This document shows, one piece after another, positions 1 through 14,300 of a stretch of DNA of 64,000 nucleotides. How positions within the stretch are numbered: position 1 is the first letter of the stretch; each line of letters begins with the position of its first letter. The translations under genes were made by a program, and so were the position numbers. Under the pieces are notes generated by a model. That model was not told where the DNA came from. It was given only the letters and a program-made list of their open reading frames with translations, and ran no database searches. The stretch spans positions 21,566,597 through 21,630,596 of the forward strand of contig OZ038466.1 of the NCBI GenBank assembly GCA_964036295.1. Direction: 5' to 3'. The DNA comes from Plumapathes pennacea. Taxonomy: Eukaryota; Cnidaria; Anthozoa; Antipatharia; Myriopathidae.

Positions 1-113
1 TGCCCACAAAATTCTGAAAAAAGAAAGTGTTTCATTAGATAACGATGTATCTGAATGTTGTGGCAGAGATAAGCCTGTCAAGCAGACATGCGAAACGATT
101 CAACGCGCTTCAC

Positions 114-437
114 TTTTCCACCAGTACATGCCAAGATACACCATTATTCATGTCAGGTCTTGCAAGATGTTTCCAAGATCACGCAAGGAGTTTTAAATCC
201 GTCGAAATCTTGCTTAAACCTTCAGGATTTTGCCAAGATTGTAAACTTAAAAAAACTATCATTATATTACCATTCAATTTTCCACAAGTACATGCCAAGA
301 TACACCATTATTCTTGTCAGGTTTTGCAAGATGTTTCCAAGATCACGCAAGGAGTTTTAAATCCGTCTAAATCTTGCTTAAACCTTCAGGATTTTGCCAA
401 GATTGTAAACTTAAAAGAACTATCATTATATTACCAT
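114..437. repeat. Tandem duplication, 164-bp unit, two copies
   Basis: The segments 114-273 and 278-437 match at an offset of 164 with only a handful of differences, so the duplication is recent. It lies in the intron that follows the domain 26 first exon. Confidence 0.9.
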
Positions 438-471
438 GTCAAACCGGTGTTAAAACATGACAAATTTATAC

Positions 472-776
472 CTTCGTTCTGTGATTCTCCTTATAATAGT
501 AGAACTTCATTCCATCCACACTGTATGAGACAGTGTACCGTTTGACCCACTGATTCGAGTCTTGGCGGCCTTGGGAAGCGACGCCCTTCACTCTCATGGG
601 CTCCACAAAGTTCATCTGCAGCCACTGTCGGTTGTTCCTGTGCCGGACGCTCCATGACCAGCGGTGATTAAGTCGGCCATGCCAAGGAGCCAGGTTATGG
701 TTATAGTAAGTGGTGGCTGACATCAGTCCATTTCGAAGACGCTTATCCTCCAGTCCGAGTGGCATTGCACAGCGAT
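472..776 (-). CDS. F5/8C domain 26, first exon only (octad 4, class a)
   Basis: A 305-nt exon, the exact class a length, with APWHGRLNHRWSWS and RCAMPLG. The core is ASQGRQDSNQWV (Ala-Ser instead of Ala-Thr). The exon ends in phase 0 before gtataa. Its second exon must lie left of base 1. Class a at this position predicts that a fourth octad continues outside the window. Confidence 0.9.
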
Positions 777-2244
777 CTGTTTACATACAGAATACCTTCA
801 CAATTATCGAAAGAAAAACGACTTTTCGCTTATTCGGAATGTTACGCTGAATTGGAAAGTTCGACCATTAGCTTTCTTTCTGCAATGTTTGTTTCTTTTT
901 ATTATTACTGTTATTATTTTTTTTATTATTATTATTTTATTATTATTATTTTTTTAATTTTTTAATTTTTTTTCATTTTTTTCAAAATATGGAAATGCTC
1001 AGACAAACAGCTTTTGTACAACATCTTGGGAACTAGAGCGAGTTTTCCGGTCAAACTTCAGCAACTGAAATTAAATGAAGGAAAAATGATTTTGGGCTTT
1101 GCAGTTCAACTTTAATTTCAAAGCCAACGAATGTACGAATCATCATTACAGCACTCATCTAACTCCGATCAACATAAGACACAGTGCATACTTACAGTAC
1201 TACATATAGAGGATATTACACGGCGGCGCGAAGATATAAATTTTATTTTCGAGTGGTAAAAACAATATTTTACGAACGAGCGCTTCGCGAGTGAGTAAAA
1301 TATTGTTTTTACCACGAGAAAATAAAACCCATATCTTCAAGCCGCCGTGTAATTTTCTTTTTATTATATTAGGCACGAGTGTTTTACGAGAAATTGCACA
1401 AACAACCGTGCAAAAGCGGGAAATGATGCCAACGATATCCTCACTAGTGCCACTCGGGTCCCGGATGTAGTTTCGTATGGATTTTACGCACGGTATATTT
1501 TCCAGTAAAACACTCGTGTCTATATAATAAAAACTGACATTTAACTCAGCTCTATAACACCACTTTGGTAACTTCAATAAAGCAATTTACAAAATAGAAG
1601 TGATCTTGATAATATAGTGGACCCTGTAGAACAAATTAGCGAAAAAAGATAAACTTCACGATAAAATTGTATTATTTTTTAAGTTCAGTACTAGCAATGG
1701 CAAATGGACAAAGCAAGAAACCTACCTTCAGCACAGCCGTAAAACTCCGTCCTCATGGAAATGTGTGAGTACCAACTCCACGGGTGTATGCGGATGTAAC
1801 GAGCCCTTATTGGCGGATAAAATCCATTTTGTTTGACGCTGTTCTGGTCTTTGTTGCCTTGGAAGTACTGTAAGAACACGATAGAATAAGTTATACAGAC
1901 AACTCCCTTTCAGCGGACACCCCTCTAAGACCGACACCCGGTAGGAGTGGTCCCAGTCGTTTCTTGTCATTCACTCAACAGAACTCTCTTTAAGACAGAC
2001 ACCTCTCTTAAACGGACAGTTGGAGCCGGACCCGAGGGTGTTCGCCTCAGACAGAGTTCACTGTAGACAACTGGACTAAATTGTACGCGGTGTATATACT
2101 GTATAAATGCTTTGTAAACGAATGAAGAATTGTGATGAACAGTGAGTATCTACTAAGTTTGGTTTGTTCTTGTTTTGCTAACTCAGCTCTGTCTGCCTGT
2201 CTGTCTCATTCTTCTCTCTGTTCTTACTCAATCACTCATACACG

Positions 2245-2304
<60 letters not shown>

Positions 2305-5300
2305 TTCTCCTTCTATCTACAGACAATATACAGCAACTCTAATTCCATGAACGCAATTTGATCCCCGAGCTCTGCGAGGGTAATAATCGAGACGCTAAAG
2401 GGTATCTCGCTTTTTTGTGACGCTAAAGACAAGAATCTTGGATCCCGAAAACACACCTACAGAGCGAGGAGATATCTGCGATTATCGTATTTCTAGTATT
2501 ACCTTTCTGTTGCTGTTGATCTTGTATTCAGCAAAATGTGCCCCGTCCTGACTGAATGTCACATAGTATTGTCTCACCCATTGACGGGCCTCTTGTCGTC
2601 CTTGGGTGGCGATTTTGGTTACCCGGGTTGGCCGACCAAAGTCCACCTGCAGCCATTGATGACGAGTGTTGTGACGCGCAGACCAGGCCCCAGTCCTCCC
2701 ACGGGCTTTTCGCCAGTGCAGCCTGGCGTTGGAAGGTCCATGGTGTTTGTTCCAACTGGACGAAGCTGAGATCTGGTTGGCACGAAGGCGACCATTTTGC
2801 ATGCCCAAAGGTCTATTGCAACGGGGTCCTGTCGATATTTGAAAGAAAAACACTTTAGGTTTGAGAATTTCCGATCTTAGTTGTGCCAGAGTGGTTAATG
2901 TTTGTTGAAGCAGTGGCATGGGAAAAAGGTATGAAAATGGACACAAATAACTCACCAACGATGCATCCGTAGAACTCCACTCTCATGGAAATCCAGCTTC
3001 GCCACGTGACAGGATGGATCCTGAAGTAACGCCCTGTCACAGATCGGGCAAAGCGTTGCGTGACAATCATGTATCTGTCGTAATTACCTCGGAAAACCTG
3101 TAAACAAGTGACAAAAAAGAAAAACGTGACTGCTGCGACGTAAGCTGACCAAGGAAACAACCCTTCACTCTGTCTATCAACTTTGATCGTGACAGTGGCC
3201 GGCTAGATTTGATCTCTGGCGGCAATTGACCCTTTAAGTTAGTGTGTCACATGACCTGAAATAGGACAACACACCAACATGCGTCTCTAAGTAACAGTAA
3301 AATATCACGGTGTTACCAGATTTTTCACTATCAATCAGATAGTTCGCCCAGAAATACCCGAATGAGTGAGCAAACGTCTGGAAAATAACTTGTCATTTCT
3401 ATTTTGAGATCCTATTTTAGCGTGTTGTCTCATTTCGGGTCACGTGACACACTAACTGAAAGGATCAATTGCGTATGATTGTGAAAGTGGTTTACCACCA
3501 TTCTGCTAACCTTGGTTCTGCCCTTTTCTCTGTACGTTATATATCTCCGTCCCTTCTTGCTGTAAGATACGTAGTAACTCTTGACCCATTGATCGGAATT
3601 CTGTCGACCCTGAGTTGCAATCCTCGTCACTCGAGTCAAACCTCCAAAGTCCACCTGCAGCCACTGAGCTCTGTCGCGTCTCTTTGAGCACCAGGCCCCT
3701 CCGTTTCTGCCCGCGCGGCGCTGGTTGAGTCGCGCGTTCCACGGACCACAGTAGTAGTTGTAGTAAGACGACGCGCGGATTACAGGGTTGGGCAGGCGTC
3801 TATCTTCCAGGCCCAAAGGCATATCACACTTGTCTAGAAATAACGTTGTTCAGAATATTGTTTTAACACATCAGATGCCTACAATGACGAAGAGGGACAG
3901 TCACAGACAAACAAACAGACTAAAGAAGAAACACTTTTCTTACTCCAAACACATCCATACAACTCCACTCGCATCGAGATATGTGACTTCCATCCTCTTG
4001 GTCGAATACGCACGTATCGACCATACAGCGGCGTCTCAAACGAGTGAGTCCTCAGCGACCTCCTGTCCACGTTGGCTGGGAAGGTCTGGTACGAGAAATG
4101 TGTCAATAAGACTTTTGGGCCGCGTTTATTCTAGAATACGACTACCTACAACAGCTCAGACAATTGCTTGTTTTGGGAAATGTTTTACAAACCAAAACAT
4201 TTTATTGAATTCTTTCCCTTTTTTACAGCTAAAGTATAATTTCTTTTCTGTTTTGTTTTGTCAACATTTTTTCAAACACAGCTACACTACCAACAATATA
4301 ACAACAGTTTCTCCCAAGAACCCGGGTTTCCATTACTTACCTTCACGCTGTTCCACCAAGTTTTTACACGTGAGAAATGCAATCCATCAGAACTGAACTC
4401 CACCCAGTAAGTGGTGACCCACTGGTTCGCGTCCTGTCTTCCCTGGGTCGCTATTCCAGTGATCTTCATGGTCCGTCCAAGGTCCACCTGCAGCCACTGG
4501 TTGTGGTTGTTGTGACGCGCACTCCATGCGCCCATATACCGTCCGTGTCTCGCGCGGTGAAGACGCCCGAGGAACGGAGCGTGGAAATTGTTGTAGTAAG
4601 AAGACGCTGTCATGGCCTTGTTTCTGATGGTACCTCGCTGAATTCCCACAGGTATATTGCAGAAGTTTTCTAGAATTTTGAGAAATTACGTCGTTTACAA
4701 TGTTCGTTTTAATAATCAGTGAGAATTTATCAATATGAGCCGGGTTGTTCCGGTCTAAGATCTGTGTTAACCGGGAGCCCGGCTTTCCTAGCTTGCCCAG
4801 TTTTTATGTTATCGCGCACCTGATTTTTGATGTTTTTTTCTGCTCACATAACAGGCCCTAAACATGCAAAACAGCCTTATGGCCGGTGGCCGAGAAACAG
4901 CAACAAAGAAGTATACATCAATAAATCCTGAAGTGTACGACTCTGAAAGCGAGTACTGCTTAGGTGGTCAAAAAGTCAGACACCAACAACAGTCTCACCC
5001 GCTCTTTCAAACTTTACAAGTTCCAAATTCGTCTCTCGAACTTAAACTTGATGTTTCAGCATCTTTAAAGTCGTTTTGCGTACGTTAAATACACTTTGCT
5101 CTATTTGTCCAGTTCGTATATCTACTAAAATGCAACGTACACTAATCAAATATGACTCATAAATGACAAAAAATGGGATTAGGCAAAGTGTGTTTCAGAA
5201 TCAAAACGTACCACGCATACGGCAACCGTACAACTCCACTCTCATAGCGATGTAGCTCCTCCAGGAACGGGGAGAGATTCGAATGAACCTGGCCTTGATT

Positions 5301-8300
5301 GCTGGCAAAATCTTGTGTGCTGATGTTGTGTAAATGTCAAAGTTGCCGCGGAAAATCTGGAGAAGATACCAGAAAATTAGTCGTGACTAGTGGGACAGTT
5401 TTCAGACAGGATGTAATGTATACATATATTGCCACAGTACAACGTTCGTTTAACGCATTTAAACGCGTAATGACAGACAGGATGTGATGTTGCTTTGGCC
5501 ATCTTTTAGAAGTACAGTAACTTGATCGACTATACAGAAAGGCTCCGCCCGAAAGGAGTCCCAAGCCTCTGGGACAGAAAAACCAAGTTTTTTGATATTT
5601 GAAAGGATCGGTACGAAGGCTGGCCAAAGGAAAACTCGTATTGGCATTAGGTTTTAAAACTCGTCTCTCGATTGAGAAGTTTGCAAAAGTCACGCTAACA
5701 AGCGATTTGCGTGCGGTTTTTGTGGACGTTTCCTGTTCAAAGTCATAAAAAAGGTGCATCTATTTTACTAGAAGACTGGTAGAATATCTGGCCAGTCTAT
5801 CTCGGCCAACAAATACGCACGAGTGTGAAAGTGGCCTCTTGAGAATAAAAAAACATATATACCTTCAGCCTTCCAAAGGCCAAGTAGTGCTTAAAGCGGT
5901 AGCCAAAGCGACTGTAGGACAGCATGTAGCTAGTCACCCACTGATGCGCCTCCCTTCGTCCCTGGGTGGCGATACCTTTGACGACACTCATTCCACCTAA
6001 GTCGATCTGCAGCCACTGTTTGGTGTTACGCAGACGAGCGACCCAGGCTCCGGTTCTGCCGTGACCTGCGTAGATGTTGAGTCTCGCTCGGTCGGGTCCG
6101 TGCTTGTAGTTGTAGGAGGAGGAAGCACGGAGGGAGCCGGACAAGATCCTGCCGTCCTCCATACCCAGCGGCATAGTGCAACGATCTGGCGAAAGGAATG
6201 AACCCAGTAAGATTTTAGTTTTCCACCTTAGTTTTTTCTTCCACCAAAACGTGATTATAACAAACCTATCAAGCAACCGTAGAACTCGAGTCTCATGGAG
6301 ATGTGACTGCGCCAGCCCCACGGGCGGATGCGAATGAAGCGTCCTCTGATGGCGGGAAAGAACGCATACGACACCACGGTGTTTCTATCACGGTTTCCAG
6401 TGAAGTACTACAAGTATCGAGATGGGATAACCGTTAGACACATCAAATATCAAGTTCCTGGCCCCAACGTCTACGAAAAACGCACCCCAATTGCAAATAG
6501 GCCATTCTAACTTAGACTATTAGTTTTATTTTGTTTGTTTTTTGTTTGTTTGTTTGTTTTGTTTTGTTTTTTGTTTTTTTGTTTTTTTTTTTCATAAAAG
6601 GATCATTTTCATCTAAATCAACCTCATTTTCGCATCTCGTTTCGTTTTTAAAAAGAGGCAACAGGCATCTCGGAAATGGCCTACTACGATTGGTTGTGAT
6701 TACAAGGAATAGAGATGAACCACTCCACAATAATCTATCTTACTTGAAATTACAGTGGAAAGCTAGTACTTGGGAGAAACTGCGTTACCGTGGAGAAAGG
6801 CGTTTGATGAATTGGCTAAAGGTCGATGTGTAAAAGCTGGACGCCATTAAGAACTTTGAGCTGACGTTTTGAGTGTCAAAGCAAGTAAGAAATTTGAAAT
6901 AATACCTTCAAGTTGTTTCTTTCCTTGTACTGAACATAATGGATTCCATCCAAACTGTGTAACACAAAGTACTGTGTCACCCACTGGTCCGCGTCTTGTC
7001 GTCCCTGGGTCGAGATCCTAATGATTTTCGCCGCTCGACCAAAATCAACCTGTAGCCACTGGTAACGATTGTTGTACCCAGCAGACCACGCGCCCATGTA
7101 GCGACCACGCCTCTTTCTGTGAAGCCGCGCGAGGTATGGGCCGTGGTAGTTGTCCCACCTGGACGAGGAAGTGACGTAGTGGTTCTTGATTCGTCCGGCC
7201 TGCATTCCCATTGGCCTGTTGCACATTTTGCCTGGAGTGCACAAAAAGTATCAACATTGCTCCAAAGAGAGAATCTTCACAAAGGTTCACCGAAGTTCAG
7301 CACACTGGTGCAACAACATATCATGAACTTACACATGATTGAGGAGCTTTTATATTAAGCACTTCTTGAACTAAAATTATACAAGCAGTGAATTCGTGTA
7401 GAAATGATACAAATGTTCATGACTGATAATGATAATAAACATTATGACGATAAACTGACGATCATGACGATGTTCGTGATAAACGAGTTGCAAAATTTCA
7501 CGTGAAAACACGCACAAACCTGCAAACGAAAAAGGGGAATTTACCAATATCGGAAAGTGGCACAAACGATGACTATAAGAAAGATTCCTCCAAAGAGATG
7601 GCCTGCATAGCGGCTCTCCCAGGGAAGGGGAGGAGAAACGAGGTCACTATAACAAATAACTAAACTGCTCATAACAAACTTACCCAGCCTGCAACCATAC
7701 AGCTCGACTCTCATTGCAATATGGCCGTACCATGAGATGGGGTGAACACGAACATAGCGAGCTTTAAACGAAGGTCGGAATCGGTTCGTTACCACATAAT
7801 ATCGCTCACTGTTGCCCTGGAATATCTATAGAAAGCATGGAATGAAAGTACACGAGTATGAGTATTTATGTCCGTCTGCCCGTCCATCTGTCGTCTGTGT
7901 ATCGTCTCCTTATTAAATATCACGTCTTTCCCTGTCTTGAAAAGCAAAGCTCAGAAACGACAAAAAAAAGCACAACAGCAGACTCTGATTCCGTGTTTAA
8001 AGTGAGACAAAAAATTACTGACGACCTAAACAATCTTAAGAAATATTTTAAAAATATTTTAAAATCATTAAAAATATTTTAAAATTATTAAAAATATTTT
8101 AAAAATGTTTTTCCTAAGCAAAGAAGGGAAGAAAAATGACAAGAAATACGGGAAAATAGTCAAACAGCATGATGCGTCTTTTAAATCAGGGATATGAATT
8201 GTCTGGACCCGACATCACGAGATGATAGGACGAGGACTCGCACTGTACCTTCACTAAGCGTCCTTCCTTGACAGGATAAAACTTCGCTCCGTTGTGACTG

Positions 8301-11300
8301 TAAGACACCGTGTATCTCTTGACCCACTGATTCGCGTCGTACCGACCCTGGGTCGCAATTCTCTTCACTCGAGCAGCCGTTCCCAAGTCAATCTGAAGCC
8401 ACTGCTTTCGGTTGTTGTACCGAGCAAGCCAACCACCTCGCGTGGAGCCGTGGTTCCGCGCCTGAAGTCTGGCGCACCACGGACCGTAGTAATGGTTGTA
8501 CATGGAGGATGCAGTGAACATTGACTTTGTAACACGGCCGTCTTGCATACCGAGTGGGGCATCACATGGATCTAGAGACACGCAAGGGGAAATCAGAGTT
8601 CCAAACATGAGAGCGCTCTTGCGCGAATTAAAATGCTCTTTCTTGACAAGCATTATTAAATGATGCAAATTGGTAAAGAGTCGCAGAAAGGAAGAACTGT
8701 CAATCTTCCCTTATAACTATAGAGTCGTTTTCGGATGACTGTCGAAAGTAATCGTGTGATTATTTTGGTTTTGGGTTTGCTGCCCTTCTTATTGGTCCTA
8801 ACATGTTTGACAGCACTCTCAACCAATCAGAAGCAAAAGTCAGTTTTGTGTAGCAACATAACTTACCAGCCCGGCAGCCGTAGAATTCTATCCTCATGCA
8901 AATATGTCGATACCAGCCCCTGGGACGAATGCGGATGAACCGAGCAATAATCGGAGGGTTGATGGCATTACTGACCACACTTTGCTGATCCCTATTAGCT
9001 TGGAAATACTAAGGAAAAATAAAGAAAAGAAATGTGAACAAGATCCATCCGTGATTTTGCCAAAATGCAAATACATATTATTGATGCCCAACCAATCCCA
9101 TGGCATGATGCAAAGACAATTCGGCCATGTTAGGTAATTTTACAATGGAGCTAACTAAATAAATAGTCTAACATGGCTGCCATGACGTCACAATAAATTT
9201 GTAGGACAAACTGTAAACCACTGATTACAAAGAAACTGCAAACCATAAACGTGGAAATTCAAATCGGCATAACCCTTGCTGAATCGGCCCTAACAAGGCA
9301 AGTGGCGTAATCACTCAAAATGCCTTTACCTTGTCGCTGTTCTTGTATCTGTATACCGACCAGTGAACACTATCGAAACTAGAGGACACTGTGTATCTTG
9401 TCACCCATTGGTTGGTGTCCTGTCGGCCTTGAGTGGCAATTTGCGTGATTTTCATTGGTCGACCAAAATCCACCTTGTACCACTGGTTGTGGTTGTTGTG
9501 TTTTGCGCACCAGGCCCCCTTGTACGCGCCGCGTTTGACCCGGTGTAGTCTTCCCAGCCACGCAGCATGCGCGGAGTTCACCTCAGACGAAGCAACGATC
9601 TTGTTGTTTCTGATCCGACCATTCTGCATACCCATCGCTCGGTTGCAAGGAGATGCTACGAAGAAAAACTCGCGTGTTAACACACAATTGCGGTTTCTTG
9701 AGAAACACATGTATAGCGTTAAATGCATGGTGTGTCGGGTCATAGATCGAATGTAATATGGCTGCCTTGGGGGAAAGAGATCGTTTGTACCAAGTTAAAG
9801 GATATCCTAAAATCGGTAAAGTCCTCCAGGTTGGGCGTTTGAATATTTTACATTTCAAAGTTGTGGCTATTTCAAAAATTGAAATTTGTGTGAAAAGACC
9901 AATTGCATTTTCATTGTTTTCAAGTACCAGTAATAATTGATACTAAACAACGTGACGGGCGAAAAACCTCTTTTCCTCAGGCAAACGCATAACATACCAA
10001 TACCAATTCTTAGTCGACAAAATCCGTCTCTGCGCAAAATAAGACCAGCTTTTACAGGGTCTAATCGCTAACAACGTCAAAATTTTCTTCTTACTACCCA
10101 GAGCAGGAGCATTAATAGTATGGTAAGGAGAACCTACAACAGTTGATCAAACTATGAATTCTCTTTTTGTCACTCTTACTATCTTTTGATGATTGGTGGG
10201 GAGAATTTGTATTTCAAGTCTCAAAAGTAAAGGGTTATAACAGAGTGAACACGTGCATTGACCTAACAGCTCGAAAATATACTTCCTCGATTAACAAAAT
10301 ATAGGTAAATCTGGTTATGTTACACAATGGACATGTCTGTTTATCCTGAAGACACTAACAAACTTACGTGTGCAGCCGTATAACTCTACCCTCATGGAGA
10401 CCCAGCTGTACCATAACTTGGGGTAGAATCGCACATACACTGTCGTGAAAGGGCGCAAAAATTGGTGGTACACCACAGAATTCCTGTCGGTGTTTCCTGT
10501 GAACATCTACAACAACAAAAAAACCAAGGTCCCTCAAGTCAAACATAAACGCGCAACTTACTGTAACTTGCCATACATTTAATAAAACTTAGGGTGCATT
10601 CTTTGATGACTATTCTGAAATGAAAATAGCGGTATACTTGGAATATTAGCCATTAGTATATACCACACAAGTGAATAGTGATTTTCGCGCGCTCTGACTG
10701 GCTCCTCAATCTCGGAATATCAAGTACTATTCACCTCCCGGCGGCTTTCGGTAAAACAAAATGGCGCGCAAACCCAGTTTTTGCCCACTTTTGTCGGAAA
10801 TAAAATAGCTATTTGGGAGTTGGCTATTAAACTTGTGTGGTATACACTAAAACAATTATCTATTCCTTTTAGTCTCATTCCGGACTATTCCCAACAGAAT
10901 GCACCTTATTTTCTTATAATTCCTACGCGTCTTACCCTAATCCTGCGCCTCTCTCTGTACGCATGGAACTTCATCCCTCCGATGCTGTACGTGATGACGT
11001 AGCGCTTGACCCACTGATTGGCGTCTTGTCGTCCTTGAGTTCCCACGCCTTTTACCTTCGTTAATTCGCCAAAGTTCACCTGAAGCCACTGACCGTGAAT
11101 CCTGCGCCGCGAGCTCCATGACCAGCGGTGATTGAGCCGGCCGTGCCAGGGCGCCAGATAGTGGTTGTAGTAGGTTGAGGATGATAGCTGGCCATTGTGA
11201 ACTCGCTTGTCCTCAACACCAAGGGGCATGACACAACGATCTGCAAAGTTAAAAATTTTTAAATCAAATTATTTGGCAATCAAAGGCTCCTGTGAGCCAA

Positions 11301-14300
11301 CTCGTTAATGCGAAACGCTCACGACTAGATCTCAATCAATCAATCAATGCAATCGCATTCACGAGTTAAAAGTGAAACCAGGCAAGTTAACACTGCTTTA
11401 TTCACCTTCAGCGCAACCATAGAACTCGGTTCTCATAGAGATGTGTCCGTACCAGCTCCACGGGTGAATGCGGAGGTAACGGGCTTTGATTGGCGGGTAA
11501 ATACGATGGCCAACAATAGAGTTCTGGTCTTTGTTGCCACTGTAATACTGCAATGTAATATGTATATAGCTTCGTTGTAAAGGATGGAACAGGAAGGGGA
11601 GACAAGGGTAAGGTCATAATCAGAGACGCGAGCAAGAAAAAGATTAAGGGAGGAAAAGAAGGAGAAAGAAAAGCAGGAGGAGGAAGGGGGTGAGATGGAA
11701 GAGATTGAGCAGCAGAAGAAGACGAAGATGAAGGAAAAGGAGGAGAAACATGTGGAGCAGGAAAAATGGAAAATACGTCAAGAAAAAATGACGAAGAATA
11801 AAAATACCTTTCTGTTGCTGTTCACTTTATATTCAGCAAAATGCGCACCATCCTGACTTGAAGACAAGTAATACTGCCTAACCCATTGCCGGGCGTCCTG
11901 TCGTCCTTGAGTGGCAATCTTCGTTACCCGGGTCGGTCGTCCAAAGTCCACCTGCAGCCACTGGTAACGGCTGTTTTTGCGTGACGACCAGGCCCCAGTC
12001 CTCACACCGGCTCTCCGCCAGTGAAGCCTGGCATTGTTTGGTCCGTGGTGTCGATTCCAGCTAGAGGAGGCCATCAATTGGTTGGATCTTATACGTTTAT
12101 TGCGCATGCCTAATGGCTTGTTACACCGAGCACCTGAGGTGACAAAAAGAGAAAAGAAAAACGTTTGACGTCACACAAAAATATATACAGCTGTCAATAA
12201 CCAAAACACATTCTGTCACTAAGGGTTTAAAATTCTTAAAGTCTTAAATTTGACTTATAGAAGTATTGTCAATCTTGATGGGAACACTGTTCTAATACGT
12301 CCTCGTCACCGGATATTTCATAGTACGCACACTATCTGATATTCTTTATATTTTAATTTCAAATACACGTGAGACAAACCTGTTACAATTCCATAGAACT
12401 CCACTCTCAAGCAAATCCAACTTCGCCACGTGACAGGGTAAATTCTGAAGTAACGTCCAACAGCTGGTTTTTTGAACTTGTGCGTCACAGTCACAAATCT
12501 GTCAAAGTTGCCGCGGAATATCTTTGGACATAAAAAGAAAAAATACAATCAGCAAGACACAAAAAAGTCTTCAAAATATGCAGCAAGCGCTTTCCTTCCG
12601 TGATTCTAGACAAAGAGTAACAGTGGCTGACGGGTAGGTGATTTTGGTAACACAACGCAATGGGTATGCGACATTGTTTTAGCCAAGCGAGTATTCTTTA
12701 AAAGACCAAAAACACATGTAACACCAGGAATTTTTTATGCCAACTAGCAACAAAATGCCACTAAAAACAATCTTCCACTTTTAGCAACGTTGCGTGCATG
12801 TGCCAAAGAAAGATGCAAGCGTCTGACACCGCACATCAACTCGCGATGGTTTAATGTCCTCAGCGTTGCGTTGAGAGCACGGAAAATTGCATCGTTTAAC
12901 AGGGCCTTCTTAAATTTTAATACCTCGCACAAGTAGAGAATGAATCCCACTTTACCTTGGTTCGCTTGTGTTCCGTGTACGGGACAAATTTGTGTCCGTC
13001 CCTACTGTATGACAGATAGTAGCTAGTGACCCATTGGTGAGCATTCTGTCGGCCCTGAGTAGCAAATCTGCGGACGGTTGTGAGCGCTCCAAAGTCCACT
13101 TGAAGCCACTGAGCGCGGTTGTTTCGTTTGGCGCACCAGGCCGCCCCGTTTCTGCCCGCTCGATGTTGATTGAGTCGAGCGTTTCGCGGGGCAAGGTAAT
13201 AGTTGTAGTAAGACGACGCTTTAAGCTCTTGATTGATAATACGCCCGTCTTCTACGCCAAGTGGCATGTCATGACGATCTGAAACAAGGAAGCGTCACAT
13301 AATCTTAGTTAGGAATATTTTAGAGTTTATTTTCAATCAGTCTTGCTCACAAAATGAAGACAGGCTTGCATCAACTTAAATGAAACGCCTACATCAAGTG
13401 TCGGCAGTTTAACATAGAGAATGCAATATATATGATTCAATCTTCTACAAGAGAAGAGAGAAGAGATATTAAGACAAAATCTTACTCCAGTTGCATCCAT
13501 ATAGCTCCAATCGCATGGAGATGCGGGACCGCCATCCTCTCGGTTGAATTCGCACGTATCGTGCATAGATAGGGGGGTCAAACGAATGTGTATTCACAGA
13601 CCTGGCATCCACGTTGGCGCGGAATGTCTGCAACAAACAAATAAAAGTGACTCGGTATATTTAAATAGATTTTTGGGAAAAACGATTGTTTTCTAAGAAA
13701 CTGCGAACTTCCCCTTAGAATTCCCAAGAGCAAAGACAAACAGATTTCGTAGAACATTGAAAAGATTTTGTTAAAAATACACTACTACCATAGCATTCTT
13801 GTTTGGTGTAAATCATTTCCAGGAACAGTTGCAACAGTTGCAACATTTCTAGGAATTCAACTTGTACTCTTAAGACTCGATTTCTATAGCAGCCGGGTGC
13901 ATCTTTTGGCCAGGATACGAGCTTATTTACCTTGACAGCACTCCACCAATATTTCACAATTGCGAAGTTGGATCCATCTGAGCTGTAGCGAACCCAATAA
14001 GCGGTGACCCACTGGTTCGCGTCCTGCCTTCCCTGGGTCGCTATTCCAGTGATCTTCATGGTCCGTCCAAGGTCCACCTGCAGCCACTGGTTGTGGTTGT
14101 TGTGACGCGCGCACCACGCACCCACGTAGCGTCCGCGTTTCGTGCGATGAAGACGGCCGAGGAACGCAGCATGAAACCTGTTGTAAGAGGACGAGGCTCG
14201 CATGGCCCCGTTTCTGATTCGTCCTCTCTGGATCCCCACAGCTCGATTACAGAAGTTTTCTGCGCCACAGAAAAACAGTGTTAGCCAGATATTCGACAAA

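Larger units (their letters stand above)
1726..11240 (-). repeat. Higher-order repeat unit, octad 3 (domains 18-25)
   Basis: Eight domains in class order a to h over 9.5 kb, with the same exon-length series as octad 2 and all terminal cysteines present. The period between class a exons is about 9.7 kb (2 to 10), 10.3 kb (10 to 18) and 10.5 kb (18 to 26). Confidence 0.9.

Noticed and set aside
2132-2350. Plus-strand frame with a serine-leucine run
   Set aside because: Translation of the CT microsatellite.
6531-6833. Phenylalanine-rich plus-strand frame
   Set aside because: Translation of the T-rich tract in the domain 21 intron.
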